A stretch of DNA of 38,831 nt from Candidatus Peregrinibacteria bacterium (GTDB lineage: Bacteria > Patescibacteriota > Gracilibacteria > Peribacterales > Peribacteraceae). How positions within the stretch are numbered: the first letter of the stretch is position 1; each line of letters begins with the position of its first letter. A program made the translations under genes and the position numbers. The notes below the pieces were generated by a model. It did no database searches and was not told where the DNA came from. It saw only the letters and a program-made list of their open reading frames with translations. The DNA lies in contig JABJGX010000090.1 in the NCBI GenBank assembly GCA_018662075.1, positions 1 through 38,831 on the forward strand, given 5' to 3'. This document shows positions 29,333 through 38,091 of the stretch, in pieces.

Positions 29333-30151
29333 ATGAAAATTATGATATTTGGATCAAAGGGCTTTATGGGGCAGTATTTTCTGTCTGCATTTCCAGATGC
29401 TATTTGTCCATCGGTCGATATTGCAGATGCTCCGAAAGTTGCAGAAGTTTTGGATGCCGAGAAGCCAGATGTCGTGATTAACGCTGCAGGAAAGACTGGT
29501 CGTCCGAATGTTGACTGGTGTGAGGATCATAAGATAGAAACCATTCATAGCAATGTACTCGGACCTCTTGTTCTTCTAGAGGAATGTGACAAGCGAAATA
29601 TTTATATGGTGCACATTGGAACAGGGTGTGTGTATTCAGGAGGACCAGAGACAATGTATAGCGAAACAGATGCTCCGAACTTCTTTGGAAGTTTTTATAG
29701 TAGAAGCAAAGGGCATATCGACCAATTGCTTAATGACTTCCCAGTATTAAACATTCGTTTGCGTATGCCTTTTGATGGTACTAACTCAGAGAGAAGCTTG
29801 ATCAACAAGTTAAAGAAGTATGAAAGAGTCATCGATACTGATAACTCTATGACGTACATTCCAGACTTGCTAGCTGCCACGAAGACACTTATAGAAAAGA
29901 AGGCAACTGGGCCATATAATGTTATAAATCCAGGTTCTATGAATCCATATAGGATTATGGAGCTATACACAGAGATTGTTGATCCGAGCCATACATTTGA
30001 AAAACTAGAGCTCGAAGACCTTTCAGAAGTTGCAACAGCTGGACGCAGTAATTGTGTCCTCGATGGCAAGAAACTAGAGGATGAGGGCATTTCTATGCGA
30101 CCGGTTGAGGATGCTGTTCGGGAAGCACTCGAGAAGCTTAAAAATTCATAA
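29333..30151 (+). CDS. RmlD/NRS-ER-like NAD(P)-dependent sugar nucleotide reductase/epimerase
   Basis: MKIMIFGSKGFMGQ, VVINAAGKTGRPNVDWCEDHKIETIHSNVLGPLVL, MVHIGTGCVYSG, YSRSKG (YxxxK). Confidence 0.85.
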   Translation: MKIMIFGSKGFMGQYFLSAFPDAICPSVDIADAPKVAEVLDAEKPDVVINAAGKTGRPNVDWCEDHKIETIHSNVLGPLVLLEECDKRNIYMVHIGTGCVYSGGPETMYSETDAPNFFGSFYSRSKGHIDQLLNDFPVLNIRLRMPFDGTNSERSLINKLKKYERVIDTDNSMTYIPDLLAATKTLIEKKATGPYNVINPGSMNPYRIMELYTEIVDPSHTFEKLELEDLSEVATAGRSNCVLDGKKLEDEGISMRPVEDAVREALEKLKNS

Positions 30152-30201
30152 CTAGAAATTGCTTGAGATAGAAGGATTCTTCTCTACAATATGTTCAACG
30201 T

Positions 30202-30286
30202 GGGTCGGTACCGAAGTGGTCAAACGGGTCTGGCTGTAAACCAGATGTCTCTGACTTCGCTGGTTCGAGTCCAGCCCGGCCCACCA
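30202..30286 (+). tRNA. tRNA-Tyr (GTA anticodon), CCA encoded
   Basis: GGGTCGG...TCTGG-CTGTAAA-CCAGA, long variable arm, T-arm CTGG-TTCGAGT-CCAG, CCGGCCC-A-CCA. Confidence 0.95.
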
Positions 30287-30315
30287 TATATAATCTGTGA
30301 TATAGTACGTCCACT

Positions 30316-31455
30316 ATGGATTACGATGTCGTTATTGCTGGCGCTGGACCTGTTGGACTCTGTCTTGGGCTCCGTCTAGCACGCGAAGGAAAGAGGGTTC
30401 TTATTTTGGAGAAGAATGCGACAACACATGAACATTCTCGTGCGCCAGGTATTTGGTGTAAGACACAAGATATTTTGGAAAGCCTCGGTGTTATGGAAGA
30501 ATTTGAAAAGCAATCTATCACCATGAACGCATTACAGATGCATGATGTTGATAGCGATCGTATTATTTTAAGGGTCCCACTTGATGACATTAAGCATTTG
30601 ACAGGGTATCCGAGAATTATGGTTATCCCACAGTCACGAACAGAAAGGATTCTTGCAAAGGCTGTAGGGCAAACAGAGGGTGCTGACCTGAAGTTCTCTT
30701 CCGAGATAACAGGGTTTACGCAAGATAAGGCATCAGTCACTGTGGAGTGGAGTGAAAATGGGAAGACACAGAGTGCTACAGCCGAGTACCTAATAGGCTG
30801 TGACGGAGCACATAGCACAGTTCGCGAAATTCTTGGTTTCCATCTGGAGGGTGAAACCTATGGCATGGAGATTGCACTTGCAGATATACGACTAAAAGAT
30901 GAGCGCACAGGTCCAATGATTTCTACAGATGGTGTTATCGTTCTTGCAATAAAGATCGAAGCTGATCTTTGGCGGATGATTTTGATCCATGCACGAAAAG
31001 AAGAAATGTCTCTTGAGGAGCGCATTGTAAAAGCAGCAGGTCAGTTGTTTCCTGGAAAGAGTTATGAAGATGTGTGGAGTAGTGAGTTCAGAATTCACAA
31101 TCGCATTAGCTCGGACTTTGTTGAGGGACGAGTAGCCCTTGCGGGAGATGCAGCCCACCTTAATAGCCCTGTGGGAGGGCAGGGGATGAACGCAGGAATT
31201 CAAGATACAGAAGTTCTCGGAAATATTCTTTTATCAGCACTCGATGAAAACAAGCCATCACACCTGGAGGTGTACAGTCACTATAGAAAGGCAGCAGTAA
31301 AGGGCGGCGTAAACCGGTTTACCGATATCCTGACAAACGTTCTTTTTGTCTGGAAGGGGAGAATCCTAAAGCTCGTCATGCGAACATGGAATATCATGCT
31401 ACGTGTTCCGTTTATTCGAAAACGATTCGTGAGAAAGATTACAATGCTGTCTTAG
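30316..31455 (+). CDS. FAD-dependent monooxygenase (PheA/TfdB/UbiH-like)
   Basis: GAGPVGLCLGLRLAREGKRVLILEK, YLIGCDGAHSTVREILG, VALAGDAAHLNSPVGGQGMNAGIQD. Confidence 0.9.
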   Translation: MDYDVVIAGAGPVGLCLGLRLAREGKRVLILEKNATTHEHSRAPGIWCKTQDILESLGVMEEFEKQSITMNALQMHDVDSDRIILRVPLDDIKHLTGYPRIMVIPQSRTERILAKAVGQTEGADLKFSSEITGFTQDKASVTVEWSENGKTQSATAEYLIGCDGAHSTVREILGFHLEGETYGMEIALADIRLKDERTGPMISTDGVIVLAIKIEADLWRMILIHARKEEMSLEERIVKAAGQLFPGKSYEDVWSSEFRIHNRISSDFVEGRVALAGDAAHLNSPVGGQGMNAGIQDTEVLGNILLSALDENKPSHLEVYSHYRKAAVKGGVNRFTDILTNVLFVWKGRILKLVMRTWNIMLRVPFIRKRFVRKITMLS

Positions 31456-31586
31456 GATAATATATATCTATAACATAAATACAAATTGAAAAAAGTATAC
31501 GCACTCTTAGAGCGATTTGGCTCCGTTTGGCAATATTCCTCAAAAATTGCTACCCATTTGGTAAAAAGGCGAGTATAGTGCCCCGG

Positions 31587-32906
31587 ATGAAAAACGATAA
31601 CGACGCACAACCAGCTGAGCCCTCTGGCTTTCAGGAGATGGGTATCAGCGAAGACCTCTTAAAGATCCTCAATGCACGAGGCATAACGAAACCGACCCCA
31701 ATTCAGCATCAGGCTATTCCCGTGGCACTTCAAGGGAAAGATCTCATTGGTGTAGCGCAAACTGGTACAGGAAAGACCTTCGCATTTGGACTACCACTTA
31801 TTCAGCACCTAGCTGCAGGAAAGAAAAGAGCACTTATCGTGCTTCCTACACGAGAACTTGCATACCAAGTAGACGATGCCTTAAGGCCATTTGCTAATGC
31901 CGTTGGTATCAAGACTGCTGTCTTTGTTGGAGGATCACCAATGTACCTTCAGAAAAAGGCATTAAAGACGAACCCACGAATTTTGGTAACTACTCCTGGT
32001 CGACTTAATGACCACTTGGACCAAAGGACGGTAACGCTTAAGGAGGTTGAAATATTGGTTTTGGATGAAGCTGACCGAATGCTGGATATGGGTTTCAAGC
32101 CTCAAATTAACAAGATACTAAGTCAGATCCCACGTGAGCGTCAGACGTTGCTCTTTTCAGCAACAATGCCACAAGGAATTGTAAAACTTGCAACAGCAGA
32201 GATGGATATGCCACTGCGCATCGAGGTAGCGCAGGAAGGAACAACAGCAACAAATGTGGAGCAAGAGCTTATTATCGTAAAACAGCACGATAAGTTACAA
32301 CTATTAATATCACTACTAAAGGAGCATCAGGGAAAAATTATCGTTTTCTCTCGTACAAAGCATGGTACAAAGAAGATTACAAAAGTACTGAACGATGAAA
32401 GGTTCAAAGCCGCAGAGATCCATGGAAATAGAACATTGGGACAGAGAAGAGCTGCTCTTGCAGGCTTTAAGACAGGTGCAAGCAGAGTGCTCGTTGCAAC
32501 AGACGTTGCATCTCGTGGTATCGATGTTTCAGATATTGCGGTAGTTATTAACTACGACCTTCCAGATGACGCAGCAGATTACGTTCACCGTATTGGACGT
32601 ACGGCACGTGCTGGAAAAGAGGGTAAGGCTATTTCTTTCGCAACACCAACTCAAGCAGGTCATATTCGTGATATAGAGAGGCTAATCCGTACACCTATTC
32701 CACGAAAGGCACATGCTTCTCTTCCAACAGTTTCAATGGAAAGAGGGGGCGGAGGAGGTGGACGACCACCACGACGAGGAAGTGGAGGAGGAAGAAGCTC
32801 TGGCGGGTATTCATCAGGACGAAGTTCTGGAGGTTCATCTGGTGGACGAAGTTTCAGTAGTAGGAAACCGAAACCAAGCAGCGGAGGAAATAGGCGTCGT
32901 CGTTAA
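31587..32906 (+). CDS. DEAD-box RNA helicase with Gly/Arg/Ser-rich C-terminal tail
   Basis: AQTGTGKTFAFGLPL, LVLDEADRMLDMGF, LLFSATMP, ATDVASRGIDV, HRIGRTARAG; tail RGGGGGGRPPRRGSGGGRSSGGYSSGRSSGG. Confidence 0.95.
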   Translation: MKNDNDAQPAEPSGFQEMGISEDLLKILNARGITKPTPIQHQAIPVALQGKDLIGVAQTGTGKTFAFGLPLIQHLAAGKKRALIVLPTRELAYQVDDALRPFANAVGIKTAVFVGGSPMYLQKKALKTNPRILVTTPGRLNDHLDQRTVTLKEVEILVLDEADRMLDMGFKPQINKILSQIPRERQTLLFSATMPQGIVKLATAEMDMPLRIEVAQEGTTATNVEQELIIVKQHDKLQLLISLLKEHQGKIIVFSRTKHGTKKITKVLNDERFKAAEIHGNRTLGQRRAALAGFKTGASRVLVATDVASRGIDVSDIAVVINYDLPDDAADYVHRIGRTARAGKEGKAISFATPTQAGHIRDIERLIRTPIPRKAHASLPTVSMERGGGGGGRPPRRGSGGGRSSGGYSSGRSSGGSSGGRSFSSRKPKPSSGGNRRRR

Positions 32907-32946
32907 TAAATTTTCGATTTCATAATCTGTCGACTATGTTCATTTA

Positions 32947-33138
32947 ATGATAGATCGTGTAAGACATTCAGAAAAGAATAGAAACCAAGACCTTCTCGAT
33001 GACTTCGATACTCTTAAAGATAAGTGGTATGATATGTTCCCAGAGCCTTTTGGGGCAATTGAGCAGTCGGAGAACTCAAGTCAGTGGTTATTTGATAGAA
33101 GTCAGAGTAGGGTAAATGGAGGTTCATCCTATAATTAA
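32947..33138 (+). CDS. Hypothetical 63-aa acidic protein
   Basis: Intact ATG-TAA ORF in an otherwise unfilled co-directional gap. Confidence 0.45.
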   Translation: MIDRVRHSEKNRNQDLLDDFDTLKDKWYDMFPEPFGAIEQSENSSQWLFDRSQSRVNGGSSYN

Positions 33139-33149
33139 CCCACTTCTCT

Positions 33150-33566
33150 ATGATAGACTTTTCAAGTATTAACTTCATTGCTGTTCTCATGGCATCTATT
33201 GCATCTATGGCAATTGGTTTTGTCTGGTATAACCCAAAGGCATTTGGTAGTGCGTGGATGAAATGTATTGGCATGACCGAAGCAGATCAAAACAAAGAAG
33301 ATATGAAGAAGTCGGTGGGAATAGGATTCATTGCTACTGTTATTAGTATGACATTTATTGCTCTTATATTAGAGATTATTGGTACATCTACTATAACTGA
33401 AGCAGCAACCGTTGCTGTTGTTCTATGGGTAGCAACAGCGCTTCCAGGGGCATTACATGGCGTTGCGTGGGAGAAGCATCCTATGCATCTTGTGTACATT
33501 AATACCGGTAATGCGCTGGTGACATATATCGTTGGTGCTGTCATCTTGCAATGGTGGCCTGCATAA
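33150..33566 (+). CDS. DUF1761-family membrane protein
   Basis: ASMAIGFVWYNPKAFGSAWMKCIGM...LWVATALPGALHGVAWEKHPMHLVYINTGNALVTYIVGAVIL. Confidence 0.85.
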   Translation: MIDFSSINFIAVLMASIASMAIGFVWYNPKAFGSAWMKCIGMTEADQNKEDMKKSVGIGFIATVISMTFIALILEIIGTSTITEAATVAVVLWVATALPGALHGVAWEKHPMHLVYINTGNALVTYIVGAVILQWWPA

Positions 33567-33594
33567 CTTACACTTTCGCTCCTACTTTCTACTT

Positions 33595-34218
33595 ATGATG
33601 ACTATGTCACCAAAACTTCTTATTCCACTATTTGCTCTCGCAATTTTACTTTCCGCATGTACAACGTCAGTTGTAACTAATGAGGATCGAGAATTACCAA
33701 TGCCAACTGAGTTAGAAGGTCTTAGAGATTCAAGGTCAACATTTACAGGAACATTAAATGAAGTTCTTTCAGACAGCTTGTTTGCATTTGTTGGATCAAA
33801 AGGAGATATCATCTCACATGAATGTAAGTTTAATGAATTTACAACAGAGGTCGTATTTGACAATGGTATGCCAGTGTCACTAACAGCATCTATCGCTATT
33901 AATAGCCTCGAGACTGATACAGGAAAACTGACAGCACACCTATTAACAGATGATTTCTTCTCAGCAGAAACATACGAGACGGCAACTTTCGAGTCTACGT
34001 CTATTGTGATGAATAAAGGAGAAGACTTCACAGTTACAGGTACTCTTACTATAAAAGATGTGAGTAATGAGGAGGTTATTACAATGGTCATCAACGAAGA
34101 ATACGTTCAGGCAAGTCATACAATAGATAGAACAGCATATTCTATTGGCGGACCTACAGAAGGCCTAAAGGCTGTAAATGCAGCGATTCCACTAGAGATC
34201 AAAGTAGAGCTTCAGTAA
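33595..34218 (+). CDS. YceI-like family lipoprotein
   Basis: Lipobox LLSAC. YceI-like core DRELPMPTELEGLRDSRSTFTG..., IAINSLETDTGKLTAHLLTDDFFSAETYETATFESTSI, VTGTLTIKDVSNEEVI. Confidence 0.75.
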   Translation: MMTMSPKLLIPLFALAILLSACTTSVVTNEDRELPMPTELEGLRDSRSTFTGTLNEVLSDSLFAFVGSKGDIISHECKFNEFTTEVVFDNGMPVSLTASIAINSLETDTGKLTAHLLTDDFFSAETYETATFESTSIVMNKGEDFTVTGTLTIKDVSNEEVITMVINEEYVQASHTIDRTAYSIGGPTEGLKAVNAAIPLEIKVELQ

Positions 34219-36114
34219 TTACTGATTTCCCAATTGGCTTAAAGCAGATGTGGCCCTGGTATTGCCTGGGTCATGTTTGAGTACTTCAGTAAATTGCTCG
34301 ATAGCCATACCGATCTTATTTCGATCTGCATAGGCAATACCAAGGTTAATGCGAGCGGCGACGAATCTTGGTTCTAGGTCTACTGCTTTTTCTAGGCTCT
34401 CTAGGCTCTCTCTATTTCTACCTACCTTCTTATAAGCAGAAGAAAGGTTGAAGTGCACCTGTGGAAAGAAGGGGTTAATCTGAAGTCCCTTTTCAAGTAT
34501 GGCAATTGCATCATCTATCTGTCCTGCTTGTATATATAAAGACCCTAGGTTTACATATGGGGTGACCAGAAGAGGGTTCGCTTCAATTGCCTGTTCATAG
34601 TATTGCCGCGCCATAGAACCATTTCCAACTTGCATGAGCATAAGACCTTTACCCTGTAATGCAAGAGCGTTTTTAGGGTTTAGGCGAAGTGCTTCATCGT
34701 AGTGGTTTCGAGCAGCATGAATATCGCCTTGTTCCCTTCGTGCAGAACCAAGATTGGCAAGGATCTTACTTTCCCCCTCTTTAATATCCGATGTGGTTCG
34801 GCTGTGTTCCCAGCTCAGAGCTAGAGATGTTTCATAGTGCTCGATTGCCTTATCTGTTTCACCTGTGCTTCTTAGATGGTTTCCAATGTTGTTATAGGCA
34901 ATGGCAGAATTTGGGTAGGTATCGATAGCATTCTGGAAAAGAGTTGCCGAGTTGGTCCAGGTAAGAGATTGCATATTACAACCAATTCCAAGTCCTATAA
35001 GTACTGCAATAGACCCATAGTTTACAAAATTGTTTTGGCGAATGTAGGATCCGACTATAAACAACAGTCCAATCATTCCGGCATATGCATATCTGTCTGA
35101 CGCAAAGTAGATGAAGTCCCCCTTAGAGAAGTTCAGTACACTTGGTGACACACAGAGGGTAAACCATGCAAGTCCGAAGAAGATCGCCTTTGTACTTTTA
35201 AGCGAATATATTCCAATGCCAATAATGGCAATCATAACAACCAGAGGTAGTAGAAGTGTTGGGTTTGTAAGGCTGACGTCACTCGTAAATGGATAGAGGA
35301 CAGAGAGGTGAGTCGGAACAAAAAACTTTTCTATATAGAAGATGAAACTCTTCGTTGGAATAAGTATCTTCTCAAGAAGGGTTGAGCTTCCAAGAACACC
35401 TGTTTTCCCAAACACAGCAATGACTGCAAAAATACCCGAAAGTACAAAGTAGGGGATTTTCTCTTTCATCATATTCTTTGTCATATTCCGAGCCTCTTTC
35501 CAGTCGATAAGAAGAAGAAGTACAGGAAGTCCAATAACAGTGACTTTCGCAAGAAGCCCTAGTGCAAAGGCAGAAATAGACACGTAGTAGTGGCAGCGTT
35601 GGCTGGTACGCCTATAGGAAATGTAGCTAAGAACAGATGCAAGAAGCCATGCAATAGACAGAAGGTCTTTACGGGCACTAGCCCAGACAACAGCTTCGGT
35701 GTTAAGCGGATGCAGTGCAAAGACGAGCCCGAGGAATAGTGCAATCCATCTCTTGTGCATCATGGTGGCAAGAAGCCATGTTATAAGAAGGCTATTGACC
35801 AGGTGCAATGCGAGATTGTGAAAGTGGTACACAGAAGGATTGATACCTCCAATCATGTAGTCCAGTTGATAGCTTATTAGGGTCAGTGGAATGTAGAGTT
35901 CAGGGTCGTACGTCGTAAAGACGGTATAGAGGTTTTTTAGTGTTATTCCTCTGATTGCAGGGTTCTCGTAGATAAGCATGCCGTCATCCCATCGTACAAA
36001 CCCAAAAGAAAGCGAAGGCCCGTAGACAATCAGGAGTATAAAAAAGAAGAGTCCAACGATGCTGAGCAGCACGGATCTCTTTGGAAGAATGTCTAATGGG
36101 GAGGCAAAATTCAT
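34219..36114 (-). CDS. TPR-repeat multi-pass membrane protein (TMTC/GT-C-like glycosyltransferase architecture)
   Basis: FVRWDDGMLIYENPAIRG, YHFHNLALHLVNSLL, FALHPLNTEAVVWASARKDLLS, followed by about five C-terminal TPRs. Confidence 0.8.
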   Translation of the reverse strand: MNFASPLDILPKRSVLLSIVGLFFFILLIVYGPSLSFGFVRWDDGMLIYENPAIRGITLKNLYTVFTTYDPELYIPLTLISYQLDYMIGGINPSVYHFHNLALHLVNSLLITWLLATMMHKRWIALFLGLVFALHPLNTEAVVWASARKDLLSIAWLLASVLSYISYRRTSQRCHYYVSISAFALGLLAKVTVIGLPVLLLLIDWKEARNMTKNMMKEKIPYFVLSGIFAVIAVFGKTGVLGSSTLLEKILIPTKSFIFYIEKFFVPTHLSVLYPFTSDVSLTNPTLLLPLVVMIAIIGIGIYSLKSTKAIFFGLAWFTLCVSPSVLNFSKGDFIYFASDRYAYAGMIGLLFIVGSYIRQNNFVNYGSIAVLIGLGIGCNMQSLTWTNSATLFQNAIDTYPNSAIAYNNIGNHLRSTGETDKAIEHYETSLALSWEHSRTTSDIKEGESKILANLGSARREQGDIHAARNHYDEALRLNPKNALALQGKGLMLMQVGNGSMARQYYEQAIEANPLLVTPYVNLGSLYIQAGQIDDAIAILEKGLQINPFFPQVHFNLSSAYKKVGRNRESLESLEKAVDLEPRFVAARINLGIAYADRNKIGMAIEQFTEVLKHDPGNTRATSALSQLGNQ

Positions 36115-36123
36115 GCCTAGATA

Positions 36124-36873
36124 CTACATTGCGATGTCCGCAATGTCTCGTAGAAGTACACCAATACCATAGGCAACAAATGCGCCAAGTGCCCCAACAG
36201 TAACAATTTCGATAGGCCCACGGAAGATGCGTTCTTTTGTCACGATGCTTCTTGTAAGCCCGAGTATCGCTAGTGCTCCGAAAGTTGACCAAATGGCAAT
36301 GGTAAAGCGGCTATCTGCTTCTAGACGAAGTAGGTATGGAAGGAGTGGAATAGAACCAAATACCAAAAAGCTAGAAAACGTCATTAGTCCATGCACAACA
36401 GGGTGCCCTCCCGAGTCGCGTATCATTCCATGCTCTTCAGCCATCATGACATCTGCCCAGACGTCTTTATCACTGGTGATAATATCGACAACACTATCCA
36501 AGTCTTTCCCCGTAAACCCTTTTCTTTCGTACGCCTCACGTACTTCTTCTTTTTCGATCTCTGGAATTTCCTCTATTTCATCCATCTCTTCTTTTCTAAG
36601 TTTTTCAAAATGGTCCATCTCAGACTTAATAGCAAGGTACGATCCTGTTCCCATAGAAGTGCCATCGGCTACGAGGTTTGCAAGTCCAAGAATAATAACG
36701 ACGTAGTGCGGTAGGTCTGCTCCAACTGTTCCTGCAACGACCGCAAATGTCGTTACAATTCCATCGTTACCGCCATAAACAATATCTTGAATAAATGGAC
36801 CAAGTTTAGAACCATGGCGTTCTTCAAGCTTATGTTCTTCAAGCCGCTGCTTTATAGTCTCATCAGTAGTCAT
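36124..36873 (-). CDS. VIT1/CCC1-family transporter
   Basis: [26 protein letters not shown]...[20 protein letters not shown]...[11 protein letters not shown]-like cytosolic helix region...[22 protein letters not shown]. Confidence 0.88.
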   Translation of the reverse strand: MTTDETIKQRLEEHKLEERHGSKLGPFIQDIVYGGNDGIVTTFAVVAGTVGADLPHYVVIILGLANLVADGTSMGTGSYLAIKSEMDHFEKLRKEEMDEIEEIPEIEKEEVREAYERKGFTGKDLDSVVDIITSDKDVWADVMMAEEHGMIRDSGGHPVVHGLMTFSSFLVFGSIPLLPYLLRLEADSRFTIAIWSTFGALAILGLTRSIVTKERIFRGPIEIVTVGALGAFVAYGIGVLLRDIADIAM

Positions 36874-36880
36874 TTTATGT

Positions 36881-36908
36881 AGTGTACACTGAAAGCGCTT
36901 TTTCGCAA
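36881..36908 (-). promoter_or_regulatory. Putative promoter for VIT-family gene (-35 TTGCGA, 16-nt spacer, -10 TACACT)
   Basis: Reverse complement TTGCGA-AAAAGCGCTTTCAGTG-TACACT, then 7 nt to the ATG at 36873. Confidence 0.5.
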
Positions 36909-36945
36909 TCTCTCATCTAGGTAGTGCTGATGTACAATATTAATC

Positions 36946-38091
36946 ATGTTGAAGCCAAAGATTATTGTAGCTTTCATTGCAGGCATGATTGCAGTGTTTT
37001 CCGGTAGTGTTGTTGCACAGCAGTTTGGAGGACTTCTTTTTCCAGACGTAGTGCCAAATGATTATTTTTATGATTCAGTTAATCGATTCGCAAAGAAAGG
37101 AACTATCACAGGGTATGACTCTGGTCGGTTCGGTCCACACGACTATGTAACGCGCGGTCAGGTTGCAGTTATTTTAGATAGATACGACCAGCAGACAATA
37201 AGCTTGATGCGAAACCAGATAGCGCAGATTAGAGGGCAATTGGGTCTTGGTGCATGTGGTGATGGGTCTATTCAGGTTGGCGAAGAGTGTGATGATGGTA
37301 ATTCATTAAATGGAGATGGTTGCACGGTTGACTGCCAAGAAGAGATTCACTGTAGTGGTGGATACAAGATAGGGGACAGGTATCCAGCACCAGACGGGTG
37401 TAATATCTGCTCTTGTACAGAAGCTGGTATTGCATGTACCGAGAGAGCGTGTACGCAAAAGAAATGCTTCTCTAGTGCTGAATGTATTCAAAGCGAAGTG
37501 TGCTCTGTTGAACAAGGTGATTGTAGATATCCTTGTCCAAAGGGTGCTGTATGTATTCAGGCATGTGCAGGAGTATGTATTCCGCGCGCAGCCACAACAA
37601 TTTGTGGTAATGGCACATGTGAAGATGGTGAAACAGCATTCCCAGATAGAACAGGGGCAAGTCTATATTGTCCGCAAGATTGTGATCTTGGAGGACCAGT
37701 ATGTGGAGATGCAATTTGTGCAGCTGGGGAAAGCGATGAATACAGAATTGGGGACAATGGTCCTGAATTATTGCGTCGTGGAACATGCCCAGAAGACTGC
37801 GAAGGTGGCTTAACCTCATGTGAGCAAAAGAAGAAAAGTATAGACGTTCTGTTTGATAGGAATGTGAAATGCGAAGAGGATTCAGACTGTACGGTATTTA
37901 CACGCGGATGCAGTCCATACCTCACGTGTGGGAAGGCAGTACAGAAAGATCAGATCATCATGGTTACGTCAGAGGTGCTGAAGTACGCAGATGAATGTGC
38001 TACAGAAGAACCGACACTCTGTGCTAGTTGTTTACCAAGCAGTGCCCAGTGTATAAATAACGTCTGTACTGTTGTACAGGGAGATCTTTAA
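36946..38091 (+). CDS. Secreted SLH-domain protein with Cys-rich (DUF4215-like) repeats
   Basis: Signal peptide. SLH-like FPDVVPNDYFYDSVNRFAKKGTITGYDSGRFGPHDYVTRGQVAVILDRY. CGDGSIQVGEECDDGNSLNGDGCTVDCQ. Confidence 0.85.
   Translation: MLKPKIIVAFIAGMIAVFSGSVVAQQFGGLLFPDVVPNDYFYDSVNRFAKKGTITGYDSGRFGPHDYVTRGQVAVILDRYDQQTISLMRNQIAQIRGQLGLGACGDGSIQVGEECDDGNSLNGDGCTVDCQEEIHCSGGYKIGDRYPAPDGCNICSCTEAGIACTERACTQKKCFSSAECIQSEVCSVEQGDCRYPCPKGAVCIQACAGVCIPRAATTICGNGTCEDGETAFPDRTGASLYCPQDCDLGGPVCGDAICAAGESDEYRIGDNGPELLRRGTCPEDCEGGLTSCEQKKKSIDVLFDRNVKCEEDSDCTVFTRGCSPYLTCGKAVQKDQIIMVTSEVLKYADECATEEPTLCASCLPSSAQCINNVCTVVQGDL

Noticed and set aside
30191-30379. 62-aa ORF overlapping tRNA-Tyr
   Set aside because: Runs through the tRNA and into the monooxygenase start in another frame; no coding evidence.
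37430-37925. Cys/His-rich overlapping ORFs (127 aa +, 115 aa -, 122 aa -)
   Set aside because: Shadow ORFs of the Cys-rich SLH protein, which has signal peptide and recognised repeats in its own frame.
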